Position numbers and translations under genes: made by a program. Shown here in pieces: positions 18,739 through 27,178 of a stretch of 64,000 nt of DNA. The stretch is from Lysobacter sp. BMK333-48F3. GTDB taxonomy: Bacteria; Pseudomonadota; Gammaproteobacteria; Xanthomonadales; Xanthomonadaceae. Positions within the stretch are counted from its first letter, which is position 1. Every line of letters begins with the position of its first letter. The notes under the pieces were generated by a model. That model was not told the DNA's origin, ran no database searches, and was given only the letters and a program-made list of their open reading frames with translations. Where the stretch lies: contig NZ_JAIHOO010000001.1 of NCBI RefSeq assembly GCF_019733395.1, positions 2,542,501 to 2,606,500 of the forward strand, in the 5' to 3' direction.

Positions 18739-19644
18739 CTACTGCGACTCCGACTCCGGCCCCATGCGCTGCATCACCAGCTCGACGAAGCGGCTGAGTT
18801 TGGGCAGCGGCTGGCGGTCGCGCGGGTACAGCAGATGCACCGGACGCGGCCGCGGCAAGTGGTCTTCCAGTAGCGGTAGCAGGCGACCGCTGGCGAGATC
18901 GTCGGCGAGCAGGACTTCCGGTTGCAGGACGATGCCGCAGCCGGCCACCGCGGCACGGCGCAGGGCTTCGCCGTGGTTGGCGGCGAGATTGCCGCGCAGC
19001 TGCAGCGGCTCCGGGCCCAGCGCGTCGAAGCGCCAGCCGGCGCTGCGGTGCCACAGCAGGTGGTGCAGACAGTTGTGTTCGGCCAGTTGCGCCGGCTCGG
19101 TCGGCGTGCCGTGGCGACGCAGGTAGTCCGGCGAGGCGCAGACGATCATCCGGTACGGGCGCAGCGGGCGTGCGGTCAGATGGTCGGAATCGGCCAGCGG
19201 GCCGATCCGGATCGCCACGTCGAAAGCCTCGGCGATCAGGTCGGACAGCCGGTCGGCCAGCACCAGTTCGACCGAGACCTCGGGATAGCGCTGCAGGTAT
19301 TCGGCGACCACCGCGGCGACCGCGCTGCCGCCGAGCGTCAGCGGCGCGGTCACCCGCAGCCGGCCGCTGGGGCGGCGTTCGTCGCGCAAGCGCTCGGCCA
19401 CCGATTCGGCCTGCCTCACCTGGTCGAGGATGCGCCGGCAATCGTCGAGAAAGGCCGCGCCGACTTCGGTCAGGCGCTGCTTGCGCGTATCGCGCTGGAG
19501 CAGGCGCGCGCCGAGGTGCTGTTCGAGCTGGCGGATGTGCTTGCCGACCATCACCGCCGACAGGTTTTCGGCCTCGGCCGCGGCGGCGAAGCTGCCGGTG
19601 TCGGCGACGGCGACGAACACGGCCATGCTGCGCAGCTTGTCCAT
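18739..19644 (-). CDS. LysR-family transcriptional regulator
   Basis: 301 residues. The N-terminal 60 form the winged helix-turn-helix (MDKLRSMAVFVAVADTGSF, then AAAEAENLSAVMVGKHIRQLE); the rest is the substrate-binding domain (LRVTAPLTLGGSAVAAVV and so on). It is divergent from the SDR gene with a 101-nt gap, the usual arrangement in which the regulator controls both itself and its neighbour. A matching palindrome (19648-19662) lies right before its start codon. The inducer is unknown. Confidence 0.93.
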   Translation of the reverse strand: MDKLRSMAVFVAVADTGSFAAAAEAENLSAVMVGKHIRQLEQHLGARLLQRDTRKQRLTEVGAAFLDDCRRILDQVRQAESVAERLRDERRPSGRLRVTAPLTLGGSAVAAVVAEYLQRYPEVSVELVLADRLSDLIAEAFDVAIRIGPLADSDHLTARPLRPYRMIVCASPDYLRRHGTPTEPAQLAEHNCLHHLLWHRSAGWRFDALGPEPLQLRGNLAANHGEALRRAAVAGCGIVLQPEVLLADDLASGRLLPLLEDHLPRPRPVHLLYPRDRQPLPKLSRFVELVMQRMGPESESQ

Positions 19645-19647
19645 GGG

Positions 19648-19662
19648 CTAACCGCTGGTTAG
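19648..19662. promoter_or_regulatory. Candidate LysR-type operator
   Basis: CTAACCGCTGGTTAG is a perfect 6-bp inverted repeat around GCT and contains the T-N11-A core (19649-19661) of LysR boxes. It sits 3 nt upstream of the lysR start and about 84 nt upstream of the SDR start, consistent with autorepression and divergent control. Confidence 0.6.
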
Positions 19663-19745
19663 GGGTGCGCGAAATCCTAGCGCATTCACCGCCGCCGGCC
19701 CGGCGCGCAGACTGGCCGCCTGTTCCCCAACCTGGAATCGCACTC

Positions 19746-20345
19746 ATGAAGATCCTCATCGTCGGCGCCACCGGCACCCTGGGCCGAGCCATCGCCGAAC
19801 GGCTCGCGCCGAAGCACCAGATCCTCGCCGCCGGCCGCAGCAGCGCCGACTATCCGGTCGACATCACCGACGATGCCAGCGTCGAGGCCTTGTTCGCGCG
19901 CACCGGCAAGATCGACGCGATCGTATCGGCGGCCGGTTCGCTGCATTTCGGGCCGTTGCCGGACATGCGCCCGGAGCAGTTCGCGATCGGTCTCAACGAC
20001 AAACTGCTCGGCCAGGTACGCCTGGCCTTGCTCGGTCAGCACTACCTCAACGACGGCGGTTCGATCACCCTGACCAGCGGCAGCGTCTCGGAGGAGCCGA
20101 TCCGCGCCGGCGCCAACGCCAGCGCGGTCAACCGGGCGCTGGAAGGCTTCGCCCAGGGCGCGGCCTGCGAATTGCAGCGCGGTCTGCGCATCAACGTGGT
20201 CAGCCCGACTCTGTTGACCGAGTCGCTGGAAGCGTACGGGGATTTCTTCCCGGGCTTCGGCACGGTGACCGCCGCGCAGGCGGCGCTGGCCTATCAGCGC
20301 AGCGTCGAAGGCGTGCAGAGCGGGCGGGTGTACAAGGTCTGGTGA
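19746..20345 (+). CDS. Atypical short-chain dehydrogenase/reductase
   Basis: 199 residues. The Rossmann dinucleotide motif GATGTLG is at 7-13, the VSAAGSLHFGPL strand near 60 and the SDR-type C-terminal LRINVVSPTLLTES. The catalytic Tyr-x-x-x-Lys pair is missing: where it belongs the protein reads AGANASAVNRALEGF, so Tyr and Lys are replaced. It probably still binds NAD(P) but may not use classical SDR chemistry. A regulatory or isomerase-like role cannot be excluded. Divergent from the LysR gene, which probably controls it. Confidence 0.85.
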   Translation: MKILIVGATGTLGRAIAERLAPKHQILAAGRSSADYPVDITDDASVEALFARTGKIDAIVSAAGSLHFGPLPDMRPEQFAIGLNDKLLGQVRLALLGQHYLNDGGSITLTSGSVSEEPIRAGANASAVNRALEGFAQGAACELQRGLRINVVSPTLLTESLEAYGDFFPGFGTVTAAQAALAYQRSVEGVQSGRVYKVW

Positions 20346-20375
20346 CCGCGCATCGCGCCAGCGCCATCGCATCCC

Positions 20376-20548
20376 TGTAGGAGCGGCGCCCCGCAGGGAT
20401 TTCCTTCGGTCGATCGAAGCCCGAAACCATCGCATGCAGGAGCGGCGCCCCACAGGGATTTCCTTCGGTCACAAGCCGCGACCAGCATCTCGCCCGTTCG
20501 CCGCGTCTTTGTCCTGTGCCCCTGTAGGAGCGGCGTAAGCCGCGACCG
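20376..20548. repeat. Three TGTAGGAGCGGCG elements, two long and one short
   Basis: Long copies start at 20376 and 20435 and contain GCAGGGATTTCCTTCGGTC (CACAGGG in the second). The copy at 20522 lacks this middle and is a plain TGTAGGAGCGGCGTAAGCCGCGACC palindrome of 25 bp. All lie after the SDR gene. Confidence 0.8.
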
Positions 20549-20652
20549 CGTTGCTGCGGTCTCGCGGCGTCTGTGTTCGAAGGCTTCGATGCTTCGAAAG
20601 CTCCAAAGCTTCAAGAACTTCAAAAGCAAAGCTTCCGTCCGCAAGCGGCCGG

Positions 20653-20688
20653 GTCACTTTCTTTGTCCAAGGCGACAAAGAAAGTAAC
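20653..20688. repeat. TTTCTTTGTC inverted repeat
   Basis: TCACTTTCTTTGTC, loop CAAGGC, GACAAAGAAAGTAA: about 13 paired bases with one mismatch. The AT-rich arms contrast with the surrounding GC-rich DNA and mark a dispersed intergenic element. Confidence 0.7.
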
Positions 20689-20860
20689 CAAAGAAAACGC
20701 CATTCCTGTTTCGAATCAAAAGCCACTATGGGACGAGGCTTGCGCAGGGCTGCTCCGCACAGGCCATCCCTGGCCTGGCTACGCACGGCCCGCATCCCTG
20801 CGGGCCGCCCTCCGGGGCTTCAGGGCGTTCTCGCGAGGTCGACTCTGCGCCAGGCTCTTC

Positions 20861-20895
<35 letters not shown>

Positions 20896-20955
20896 GATAG
20901 CAAGGGTCTGGAGGCGGCGGCTCGTGCCTTCGTGCTACGGCTTGCGGCGCTCAGT

Positions 20956-22290
20956 TCACGCGGCGAATTCTTCGCGGGTCAGGTTGAGCGGCGCGGCTTC
21001 GGTGCAGACCACGTCGTCTTCGATGCGGATGCCGCCGTACGGGCGCAGTTGCTCGATCCGCTTCCAGTCGACGTCGCCGGCGTGTTCGCCCTGCTCGAGG
21101 CCCTGCAGCAGCAGGTCGACGAAGTACAGGCCCGGTTCGATCGTCACCGCCATGCCCGGCTCGAGCACGCGGGTCAGGCGCAGGTAGGGATGCCCGGCCG
21201 GCTTGTCGATCCGGCCGCCGCGGTCGGAGGCGGCGAAGCCGGCCACTTCGTGCACCTGCAGGCCGATGCCGTGGCCGATGCCGTGCGGGAAGAACACCGC
21301 GCTGACGCCGTTGGCCACCGCCGCCTCGGGCGTGGTCTTGAGCACGCCGAAGTCCTTGAGGATGCCGGCCAGGGCCAGGTGCGCGTCCAGGTGCAGTTGC
21401 TTGTAGTCGAAGCCGGCGCGGACCTGGTCGCACATGCGCCGTTGCGCGCCGTCGACCGCGTCGATCAGGGCCTGGAACTCGCCGTCGCGATCGGCGGCGT
21501 AGGTGCGGGTGATGTCGCAGGCGTAGCCGACATGGCTGGCGCCGGCATCGATCAGGAAGCTGCGCGATTGCGCCGGCGCCTCGCGGTCGAGTTCCATGTA
21601 GTGCAGCACCGCGCCGTTCTGGTTCAAGGCGACGATGTTGCCGTAGGGCAGTTCGTTGGCGTCCTGGCGCGCGGCGGCGCAGTAGGCCAGGTGGATGTCG
21701 AACTCGCTGGCGCCGGCGCGGAACGCCGCTTCGGCGGCGCGGTGCGCGCGCACGCCCTTGCGGGTGGCTTCGCGCATCATCGCCACTTCGTAGGGCGTCT
21801 TGAACGCGCGGTGATATTCCAGGTAGTCGATCACCGGCTGCGGGTTGTTCGGCACGAACGCGCCCAGCGCGCTGAGCGGCTCGCCGAGGATCGCGCAACG
21901 CGCGGCGTCGGCGGGCAGGTACGCCAGCGCCTGCTGCGGCTCGCGGATCACGATCACCTCGAAGTGCTCGACCCACCAGCCGCTCGGCGCCTGCGGCACC
22001 ACGTGCCAGTAGTCGAACGGCTGCAGGTAGACCAGCTTGGGCCTGGCGCCCGGGGTGAACACCAGCCAGCTGCCGGGATTGCGCACCAGCGGCACCCAGG
22101 CCTTGAACTGCGGATTGACCGCGTACGGATAGTCGCGATCGTCGAACACCTGGTAGTGCAGGGTGCCGCTGGGCACGACCAGATGATCGAAGCCGCCGCG
22201 CGCCAGCGCGGTTTCGGCGCGGCGTTGCAGTTCGGCGACGTGCGAGGCGTACAGGACGGACGGGTCGGCGGAGCGATCGGAGGCGGTCAT
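20956..22290 (-). CDS. pepQ: Xaa-Pro dipeptidase (prolidase)
   Basis: A 444-residue metallopeptidase cleaving Xaa-Pro dipeptides. The metal ligands are visible in FLIDAGASHVGYACDITRTYA (two Asp), FPHGIGHGIGLQVHEV (His), EPGMAVTIEPGLYF and GGIRIEDDVV (Glu). The N-terminal domain has VPSGTLHYQVFDDRDYPY, the pattern of the PepQ/organophosphate acid anhydrolase branch rather than PepP. It is separated from neighbours on both sides and is probably monocistronic. Together with pepP it gives this strain two proline-specific exits from peptides. Confidence 0.95.
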   Translation of the reverse strand: MTASDRSADPSVLYASHVAELQRRAETALARGGFDHLVVPSGTLHYQVFDDRDYPYAVNPQFKAWVPLVRNPGSWLVFTPGARPKLVYLQPFDYWHVVPQAPSGWWVEHFEVIVIREPQQALAYLPADAARCAILGEPLSALGAFVPNNPQPVIDYLEYHRAFKTPYEVAMMREATRKGVRAHRAAEAAFRAGASEFDIHLAYCAAARQDANELPYGNIVALNQNGAVLHYMELDREAPAQSRSFLIDAGASHVGYACDITRTYAADRDGEFQALIDAVDGAQRRMCDQVRAGFDYKQLHLDAHLALAGILKDFGVLKTTPEAAVANGVSAVFFPHGIGHGIGLQVHEVAGFAASDRGGRIDKPAGHPYLRLTRVLEPGMAVTIEPGLYFVDLLLQGLEQGEHAGDVDWKRIEQLRPYGGIRIEDDVVCTEAAPLNLTREEFAA

Positions 22291-22478
22291 GCGGGCGCGG
22301 GCTGGCGGGGACGGGGGTATTTTGCGCCCTTGCGGCCGGGAGTGTTGGAGCGGGAGCGAGCGGATGGACGTCAGAAAACAGCAAAGCGGCGGCGCCGGTT
22401 TGCTGAATCTGTCCGTCGGCCATCGCGCGATCCGGGTTCGCGAGCGGGCCCGCTATCGCCTATGCGCCAACGCCCGCG

Positions 22479-22826
22479 TCACTCGTAAGTGCCCCCGGGC
22501 GTATCCAGCCAGCGCCGCAGATGGGCCATGCCGTTCTCCGGCATGCAGATGAAGCGGAAGCCGGCCCAGGTCTGGCCGGGCATGCTGGCGCGGTCCTGCC
22601 ACAACAGGTGCGCGCCGACTTCGATCGGCGGCTGCTGCGGGGCGTCGCGCAGGTCGAAACGCAGCTGGTACAGCGCGTCCTCGGTCAGCGGCGCGCTGGC
22701 GATCAGCATCATGCCGCTCTCGGACAGATTGCCCAGGTGGCCGATCACGGTTTCGGTCATGGTGTCGACCACCTGCACGGTGTCGGCGATGCGGCGCCGG
22801 CGGGCGCGGCGGAAAGGATCGTTCAT
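22479..22826 (-). CDS. PilZ-domain protein
   Basis: 115 residues, a single PilZ c-di-GMP-binding domain. RRARRRRIADTVQVVD (Arg-rich N-terminal motif) and LGNLSESGMMLIA (N-x-S-x-x-G) match the two binding motifs. Its ATG overlaps the stop of the DUF1631 gene by 4 nt, so the two are translationally coupled. It probably reports c-di-GMP levels to its partner. Confidence 0.9.
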   Translation of the reverse strand: MNDPFRRARRRRIADTVQVVDTMTETVIGHLGNLSESGMMLIASAPLTEDALYQLRFDLRDAPQQPPIEVGAHLLWQDRASMPGQTWAGFRFICMPENGMAHLRRWLDTPGGTYE

Positions 22827-25087
22827 GCGCCGCCTCCGGCATCGTGGGTCTTGGCGCCGAATCCGCGCAGCAGGTCCAGGGCCGCATGCCAGGCGCGATC
22901 GACCAGGCTGCTGCGTTCGGCGGCGACGACCCGGGCCTGGTCGCGCGCCATCATCCGCGCCAGGCTGTCCAGCGATTGCTCGCCGACGCGCTGGCCGCGC
23001 TGGTTCACGAACAGGGCGTTGTCGGTGACGGTGCTGAACCAGGACAGGCGCCGCCGAACCACGTCGCCCTGCTGGTTCTGCACGAACTCGAACCAGCTGC
23101 CGAACGGCAGGGTCCGGATCTGCTCCCAGCAGCGTTGCTCGTCTTCGTTGCGCGACGGCAGGGTGCCGCGCGTCGGTCCGGCGTCTTCGCCCAGCCGGCC
23201 GCGCGCGCGCAGTTTCATCGCCAGTTCGGTGCGCGAGGCGGCGTCGTCGCCGGGCGCGGCGCCGAGGCTGAGCTGGTGGGCGATCGCGCGCCCGTCTTCG
23301 GCGTGGTAGCCGACCAGGCCCAGCGCGTGCTCGATGTCGGCTTCCAGCCCCGCCGGCGCCGGCGGGCCGGCTTCGCCGTTGTTGGCGCCGACGATCTGCC
23401 CGGTGATCTCGATCTGGCGGCGCCAAGCCTCGGAATCTTCGCCGTGGCGCAGCCAGGTCAGGGTCAGCACGTCGGCCCAGGCCTGGCTGAGCAGGCTCTG
23501 GACGAAACGCGGCAGGCGCTGGCCGGCGCTGTGCTGTTCGATGGTCTCGTTGGCGCGGCGCTTGGCCAGCTCGAGCTTTTCCTTGCCGCGCGCGGCCTCG
23601 ACATGGCGCCGCTCGGTGACCTCGGCCTTGCGGTTGAGCGCCTGCAACTGTTCCTGCAGGCGTTGGTTGGCGTAGTCGAACGCGGCCTCGCCGTCGCTCA
23701 GATGGGTGGCGACGTGGTCGACCGCGCGGTGCAGCGGCTCGAGCAACTGCGGGTCGACCTCGTCGTTCGGGGTCCAGCGCGCGCCGGCCTCGGCGACGGT
23801 GTTGAGCAGTTGCAGCGCCGGATTGCCCTGTTGGCCGAGCAGCGAATGATCGCGCAGCGCGGCGTGCAGCAGCGGCGCCTGCAGGCGGTTGAGCAGGGCG
23901 GAGATGTTGGAATCGCCGCGCAGGCGTTGTTCGATCTCGCCGTAGAGCAGGTCCATCAGCTCGAACACGTCGCCGTCGTCGCGCGACAGCGAGGTGCCGG
24001 CCTGGGCGCGGCCGAGCAGGGCCTGGCGCAGCTCGGAGATCTTGCGCAAGGACTGCTCGCCGCGCGGCAGTTCCCGATCGGCCTGGGTCAGCGCGTCGAG
24101 CACTTCGCCGGTGTCCATCGCGATCGCGGTCGGCGGCTGGCCCGGAATGCGCGGGCGCAGCCGGTCGACCAGGCCGCGGCGCTCGTCGAGCCAGCGCTGC
24201 AGGGTGGCGAATTCGTCGCTGGCGCGTTCGGCTGCGGCCGCCGCCTCGCTGCGCTGGCCGAGCCAGGCGGTATGCGGACGCGGCTGGGCGGCGGCCGGTG
24301 CGGCCTCGGCCGGCTGGGCGCGCGGCTTATCGGCGGCCTGATCGGCCGCGGCGGGAGCGGCGGCGGGGCGTTCGCGGGTGGTTCGCAAGGGCACGAACGA
24401 CAGGCCGGGCAATACGTTCTCGCGCGCCAGCAGGGCGTTCATCTGTTCGACCAGATGGGCGTAGCCCGGCATCAGCTGCTGGTCGAACACCCGGTACAGG
24501 TCCAGGCGCGAATCCAGCCCGATCTGCAGCGGCTGGCAGGCCTCGGCGAAGATCCGGCCCAGCCGGTGCGGGCCGACCGGCAGGCGTTCGGCATCGAACG
24601 CCGGGCCGCCGGCCAACACCCCGAAGCGCTGGCCGAGCAGCATCAGCCCCAGGCTGGACCGAGACTCCTGGCGCACCGCGATGTTGCGCAGCACGGTGTC
24701 TTCGTCGATTTCGCTGTCGTCGAGCAGGCGCAGGTCGCCGAAGCTCGGCGTGCCCGCCTTGACCGCGCGCGGCGCCGGTTCGCGCACCCGGGTCAGGGCG
24801 GCTTCCAGCAGGACCAGGAAACGCGGGATCAGGTCGGCGCGGCGCAGACGCACCAGGCGCAGGGTTTCCAGATAGCCCGCCTGCACGCTGGCCAGGCGGG
24901 CCTGGTCGGCCTGGCGGAACAGCTGTTGCTCGAACTCGGCCAGGACCCGCTCCAGCGGCGGCGCGGTCTCGTCGCTGATCAGGGCGTACAACTGTTCCAG
25001 CGCCCGGCGCACGCGACGCGGCAGGGCGGCCGTGGCCAGGGTGGGCCGCGGCGGCGAGGCGTCCAAAGGGTCGAACGTGGCTGGCAT
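22823..25087 (-). CDS. DUF1631-family protein
   Basis: A 754-residue cytosolic protein, mostly helical, with no transmembrane segment. N-terminal RRALEQLYALISDETAPPLERVL and FEQQLFRQADQARLASVQ, and C-terminal LPFGSWFEFVQNQQGDVVRRRLSW, match the DUF1631 family as I know it. A Pro/Ala-rich linker near 255-300 splits it into two parts. No catalytic motif is recognisable. Overlap with the PilZ gene suggests that c-di-GMP controls it through that protein. ATG at 25087 is preferred because the upstream frame is Arg-rich without domain features. Confidence 0.85.
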   Translation of the reverse strand: MPATFDPLDASPPRPTLATAALPRRVRRALEQLYALISDETAPPLERVLAEFEQQLFRQADQARLASVQAGYLETLRLVRLRRADLIPRFLVLLEAALTRVREPAPRAVKAGTPSFGDLRLLDDSEIDEDTVLRNIAVRQESRSSLGLMLLGQRFGVLAGGPAFDAERLPVGPHRLGRIFAEACQPLQIGLDSRLDLYRVFDQQLMPGYAHLVEQMNALLARENVLPGLSFVPLRTTRERPAAAPAAADQAADKPRAQPAEAAPAAAQPRPHTAWLGQRSEAAAAAERASDEFATLQRWLDERRGLVDRLRPRIPGQPPTAIAMDTGEVLDALTQADRELPRGEQSLRKISELRQALLGRAQAGTSLSRDDGDVFELMDLLYGEIEQRLRGDSNISALLNRLQAPLLHAALRDHSLLGQQGNPALQLLNTVAEAGARWTPNDEVDPQLLEPLHRAVDHVATHLSDGEAAFDYANQRLQEQLQALNRKAEVTERRHVEAARGKEKLELAKRRANETIEQHSAGQRLPRFVQSLLSQAWADVLTLTWLRHGEDSEAWRRQIEITGQIVGANNGEAGPPAPAGLEADIEHALGLVGYHAEDGRAIAHQLSLGAAPGDDAASRTELAMKLRARGRLGEDAGPTRGTLPSRNEDEQRCWEQIRTLPFGSWFEFVQNQQGDVVRRRLSWFSTVTDNALFVNQRGQRVGEQSLDSLARMMARDQARVVAAERSSLVDRAWHAALDLLRGFGAKTHDAGGGA

Positions 25088-25336
25088 GGGAATTCGGTGC
25101 AGACGACCGCGAGATATAACCACGCCTCCCGGGCGCTCGCCAGCCCGGAACTCCGCGAACGGGCTCGGACGATGCGACAGCCGATAGGAGGCGGCCATTC
25201 GCAGCAACGGCTTGCGGGGGGCGCAGCGGCCATGGCGGCGAGGCCTACCGGCGCTTGCGCGCGGCATAACGTGCGCTGCGTCAGCCTCGGGCGCGGCGCG
25301 TTCGCCGCGCCGGCCGCCGGGGGCCGTTCGGCCGGG

Positions 25337-26545
25337 CTACTCGGCCAGGAACAACGCCACCACGTCGTTGGTGAAGCGACGGCCGAGTTCGGTCGGACGG
25401 ACCCGCTCGCCGTCGCATTCCAGCCAGCCGGCGTCCGCCGCTTGCGCCAACTGGGTCGCGATCGCGGCCCGGGGCAGCCCGGTGCGGGCCTCGAAGTCGC
25501 TCAGGGCGAAGCCTTCGACCAGGCGCAGCAGGTTCAGCATGTACTCGAATGGGCGTCGTTCCGGGCCGATCCGGTCGTCGCCGCCGATCGCCGCGGCGCT
25601 GCCGGCGGCGGCCAGGTACTGGGTCGGATGCTTGTGCTTCCAGCGCCGCAGGATGGCCTGCTCGGCGCCGAGGGTGATCTTGCCGTGGGCGCCGGCGCCG
25701 ATGCCCAGGTAGTCGCCGTAACGCCAGTAGTTGAGGTTGTGCGCGCAGCGCCGGCCCTCGCGGGCGTAAGCGCTGACTTCGTACTGGGCGTAGCCCTGCG
25801 CGGCCAGCAGGGCCTGGCAGTGTTCCTGGATGTCCCAGGCGCCGTCCTCGTCCGGAATGCCCTGCGGCGGCCGCGCCGCGAACACGGTGTTGGGCTCCAG
25901 GGTCAGCTGGTAGTGCGAGATGTGCGCCGGCTGCAGGGCGAAGGCGCGTTCCAGGTCGCGTTCGGCCATCGCCAGGCTTTGCCCGGGCAGGGCGTACATC
26001 AGGTCCAGGTTGAGATTGTCGAAGCCGGCGTCCTGGGCCAGCTTGACCGCGGCCTCGGCCTCGGCGCTGTCGTGGATCCGGCCCAGCCGGCGCAGGCAGT
26101 CGTCGTCGAAGCTCTGGATGCCGAAGCTGAGCCGGTTGACCCCGGCCGCCCGGTACAGCTCGAAGCGGCCGTGCTCGGCGGTGCCGGGGTTGGTCTCCAG
26201 GGTGATCTCGCAGCCAGGCGCCAAGCGCAGGCGGGCGGCGGCGGCCTGCAGGAAGCGGTCGACGAATTCCGGCGGGAACAGGCTCGGGGTGCCGCCGCCG
26301 AAGAACACGCTGTGCACCGGCCGGCCCCAGACCAGCGGCAGGTCGTGCTCCAGGTCGGCGATCAGGGCGTCGACATAGGCCTGGAACGGCAGCGGGCCGC
26401 GGCCCTCGTGCGAGTTGAAGTCGCAGTAGGGGCATTTGCGTACGCACCAGGGCAGATGCACGTACAGCGACAGCGGCGGGGTGCTCAGGGTCGAGCCGGC
26501 CGGGGGCTGGCTGGCGGGGGAGAAACTGGCTGGAGTCTGGTTCAA
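25337..26545 (-). CDS. hemW: Radical-SAM heme chaperone HemW
   Basis: 402 residues if translation starts at the TTG at 26545. The iron-sulfur motif CVRKCPYCDF is near 34-43, followed by the GGGTPSLF SAM-binding loop, and the HemW signature HNLNYWRYGDYLGIGAGAHG. HemW delivers heme to acceptor proteins and lacks the extra Cys of true HemN. There is no ATG or GTG in frame between the preceding gene's stop and the motif, only TTG/CTG codons, so the start is uncertain. Last gene of the rph-rdgB transcript. Confidence 0.93.
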   Translation of the reverse strand: MNQTPASFSPASQPPAGSTLSTPPLSLYVHLPWCVRKCPYCDFNSHEGRGPLPFQAYVDALIADLEHDLPLVWGRPVHSVFFGGGTPSLFPPEFVDRFLQAAAARLRLAPGCEITLETNPGTAEHGRFELYRAAGVNRLSFGIQSFDDDCLRRLGRIHDSAEAEAAVKLAQDAGFDNLNLDLMYALPGQSLAMAERDLERAFALQPAHISHYQLTLEPNTVFAARPPQGIPDEDGAWDIQEHCQALLAAQGYAQYEVSAYAREGRRCAHNLNYWRYGDYLGIGAGAHGKITLGAEQAILRRWKHKHPTQYLAAAGSAAAIGGDDRIGPERRPFEYMLNLLRLVEGFALSDFEARTGLPRAAIATQLAQAADAGWLECDGERVRPTELGRRFTNDVVALFLAE

Positions 26546-26599
26546 CGGCGGGCGGCCGGCCGCAGGGGCCGGCCCGGATGACGGACGGAAGCCGACAGC

Positions 26600-27178
26600 T
26601 TACCGGTCGGCGGCCGTACCGTAGCGATACGGCGCCAGCAGGGCGCGCAGATTGGCGTCCAGGGCGACCTCGGGGCGGGCCCGCACGACCTGGCGGACGA
26701 TGGTCGCCAGCGGCTCGGCGCGGCCGTCGCCGGACATGTCGCCGTCGAAGATCGCCACCGTGTTCCAGTTGCGGTGCGGCGAGGGCGCCAGGCGCAGCTC
26801 CAGGGTCGAGGTCAGGCGCAGGCGCCCGTCCTTGGCCCGGTGCAGGGACATCGAGACCACCTCGGCCGGCTCGAAGGCGCGGCTGCGGTGGCCGCTGGTG
26901 ATGTTGGCGTAGCGGATCGTGCCGACGCCGCCGTCGGCGTCCAGGCTGACCCGCTGGATCGCCGCCAGGGCGACCAGGCCGACCAGGCCGGCCAGCACCC
27001 ACAGCGCCAGTTCCAGGTCCGAGCCGAAGCTGTGGCTGCCGCTGCTCAGGCCGTCGTGGTGGATCCAGATCGCGATCGGCATCGCCAGCAGGTACAGCAC
27101 CGCCACCGCCAGCACGGTATGGCCGCCGGCGCGGAACAGGCGCCGGTGCGGGGCGGCGGCGCGGGCCATGCGGTTCAC
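26600..27178 (-). CDS. Membrane protein of unknown function
   Basis: 192 residues. Two membrane segments are visible (TVLAVAVLYLLAMPIAIWI near 20-38 and LELALWVLAGLVGLVALAAI near 55-74), followed by a soluble domain of about 115 residues with no recognised motif. GTG at 27178 overlaps the rdgB stop (GTGA) and has GGAG 8 nt upstream, so it is preferred over the ATG at 27169. Cotranscribed with rdgB and hemW. Confidence 0.8.
   Translation of the reverse strand: MNRMARAAAPHRRLFRAGGHTVLAVAVLYLLAMPIAIWIHHDGLSSGSHSFGSDLELALWVLAGLVGLVALAAIQRVSLDADGGVGTIRYANITSGHRSRAFEPAEVVSMSLHRAKDGRLRLTSTLELRLAPSPHRNWNTVAIFDGDMSGDGRAEPLATIVRQVVRARPEVALDANLRALLAPYRYGTAADR

Noticed and set aside
22844..26581. 1245-codon rightward open frame over DUF1631 and hemW
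   Set aside because: Shadow of two genes with recognised families on the minus strand.
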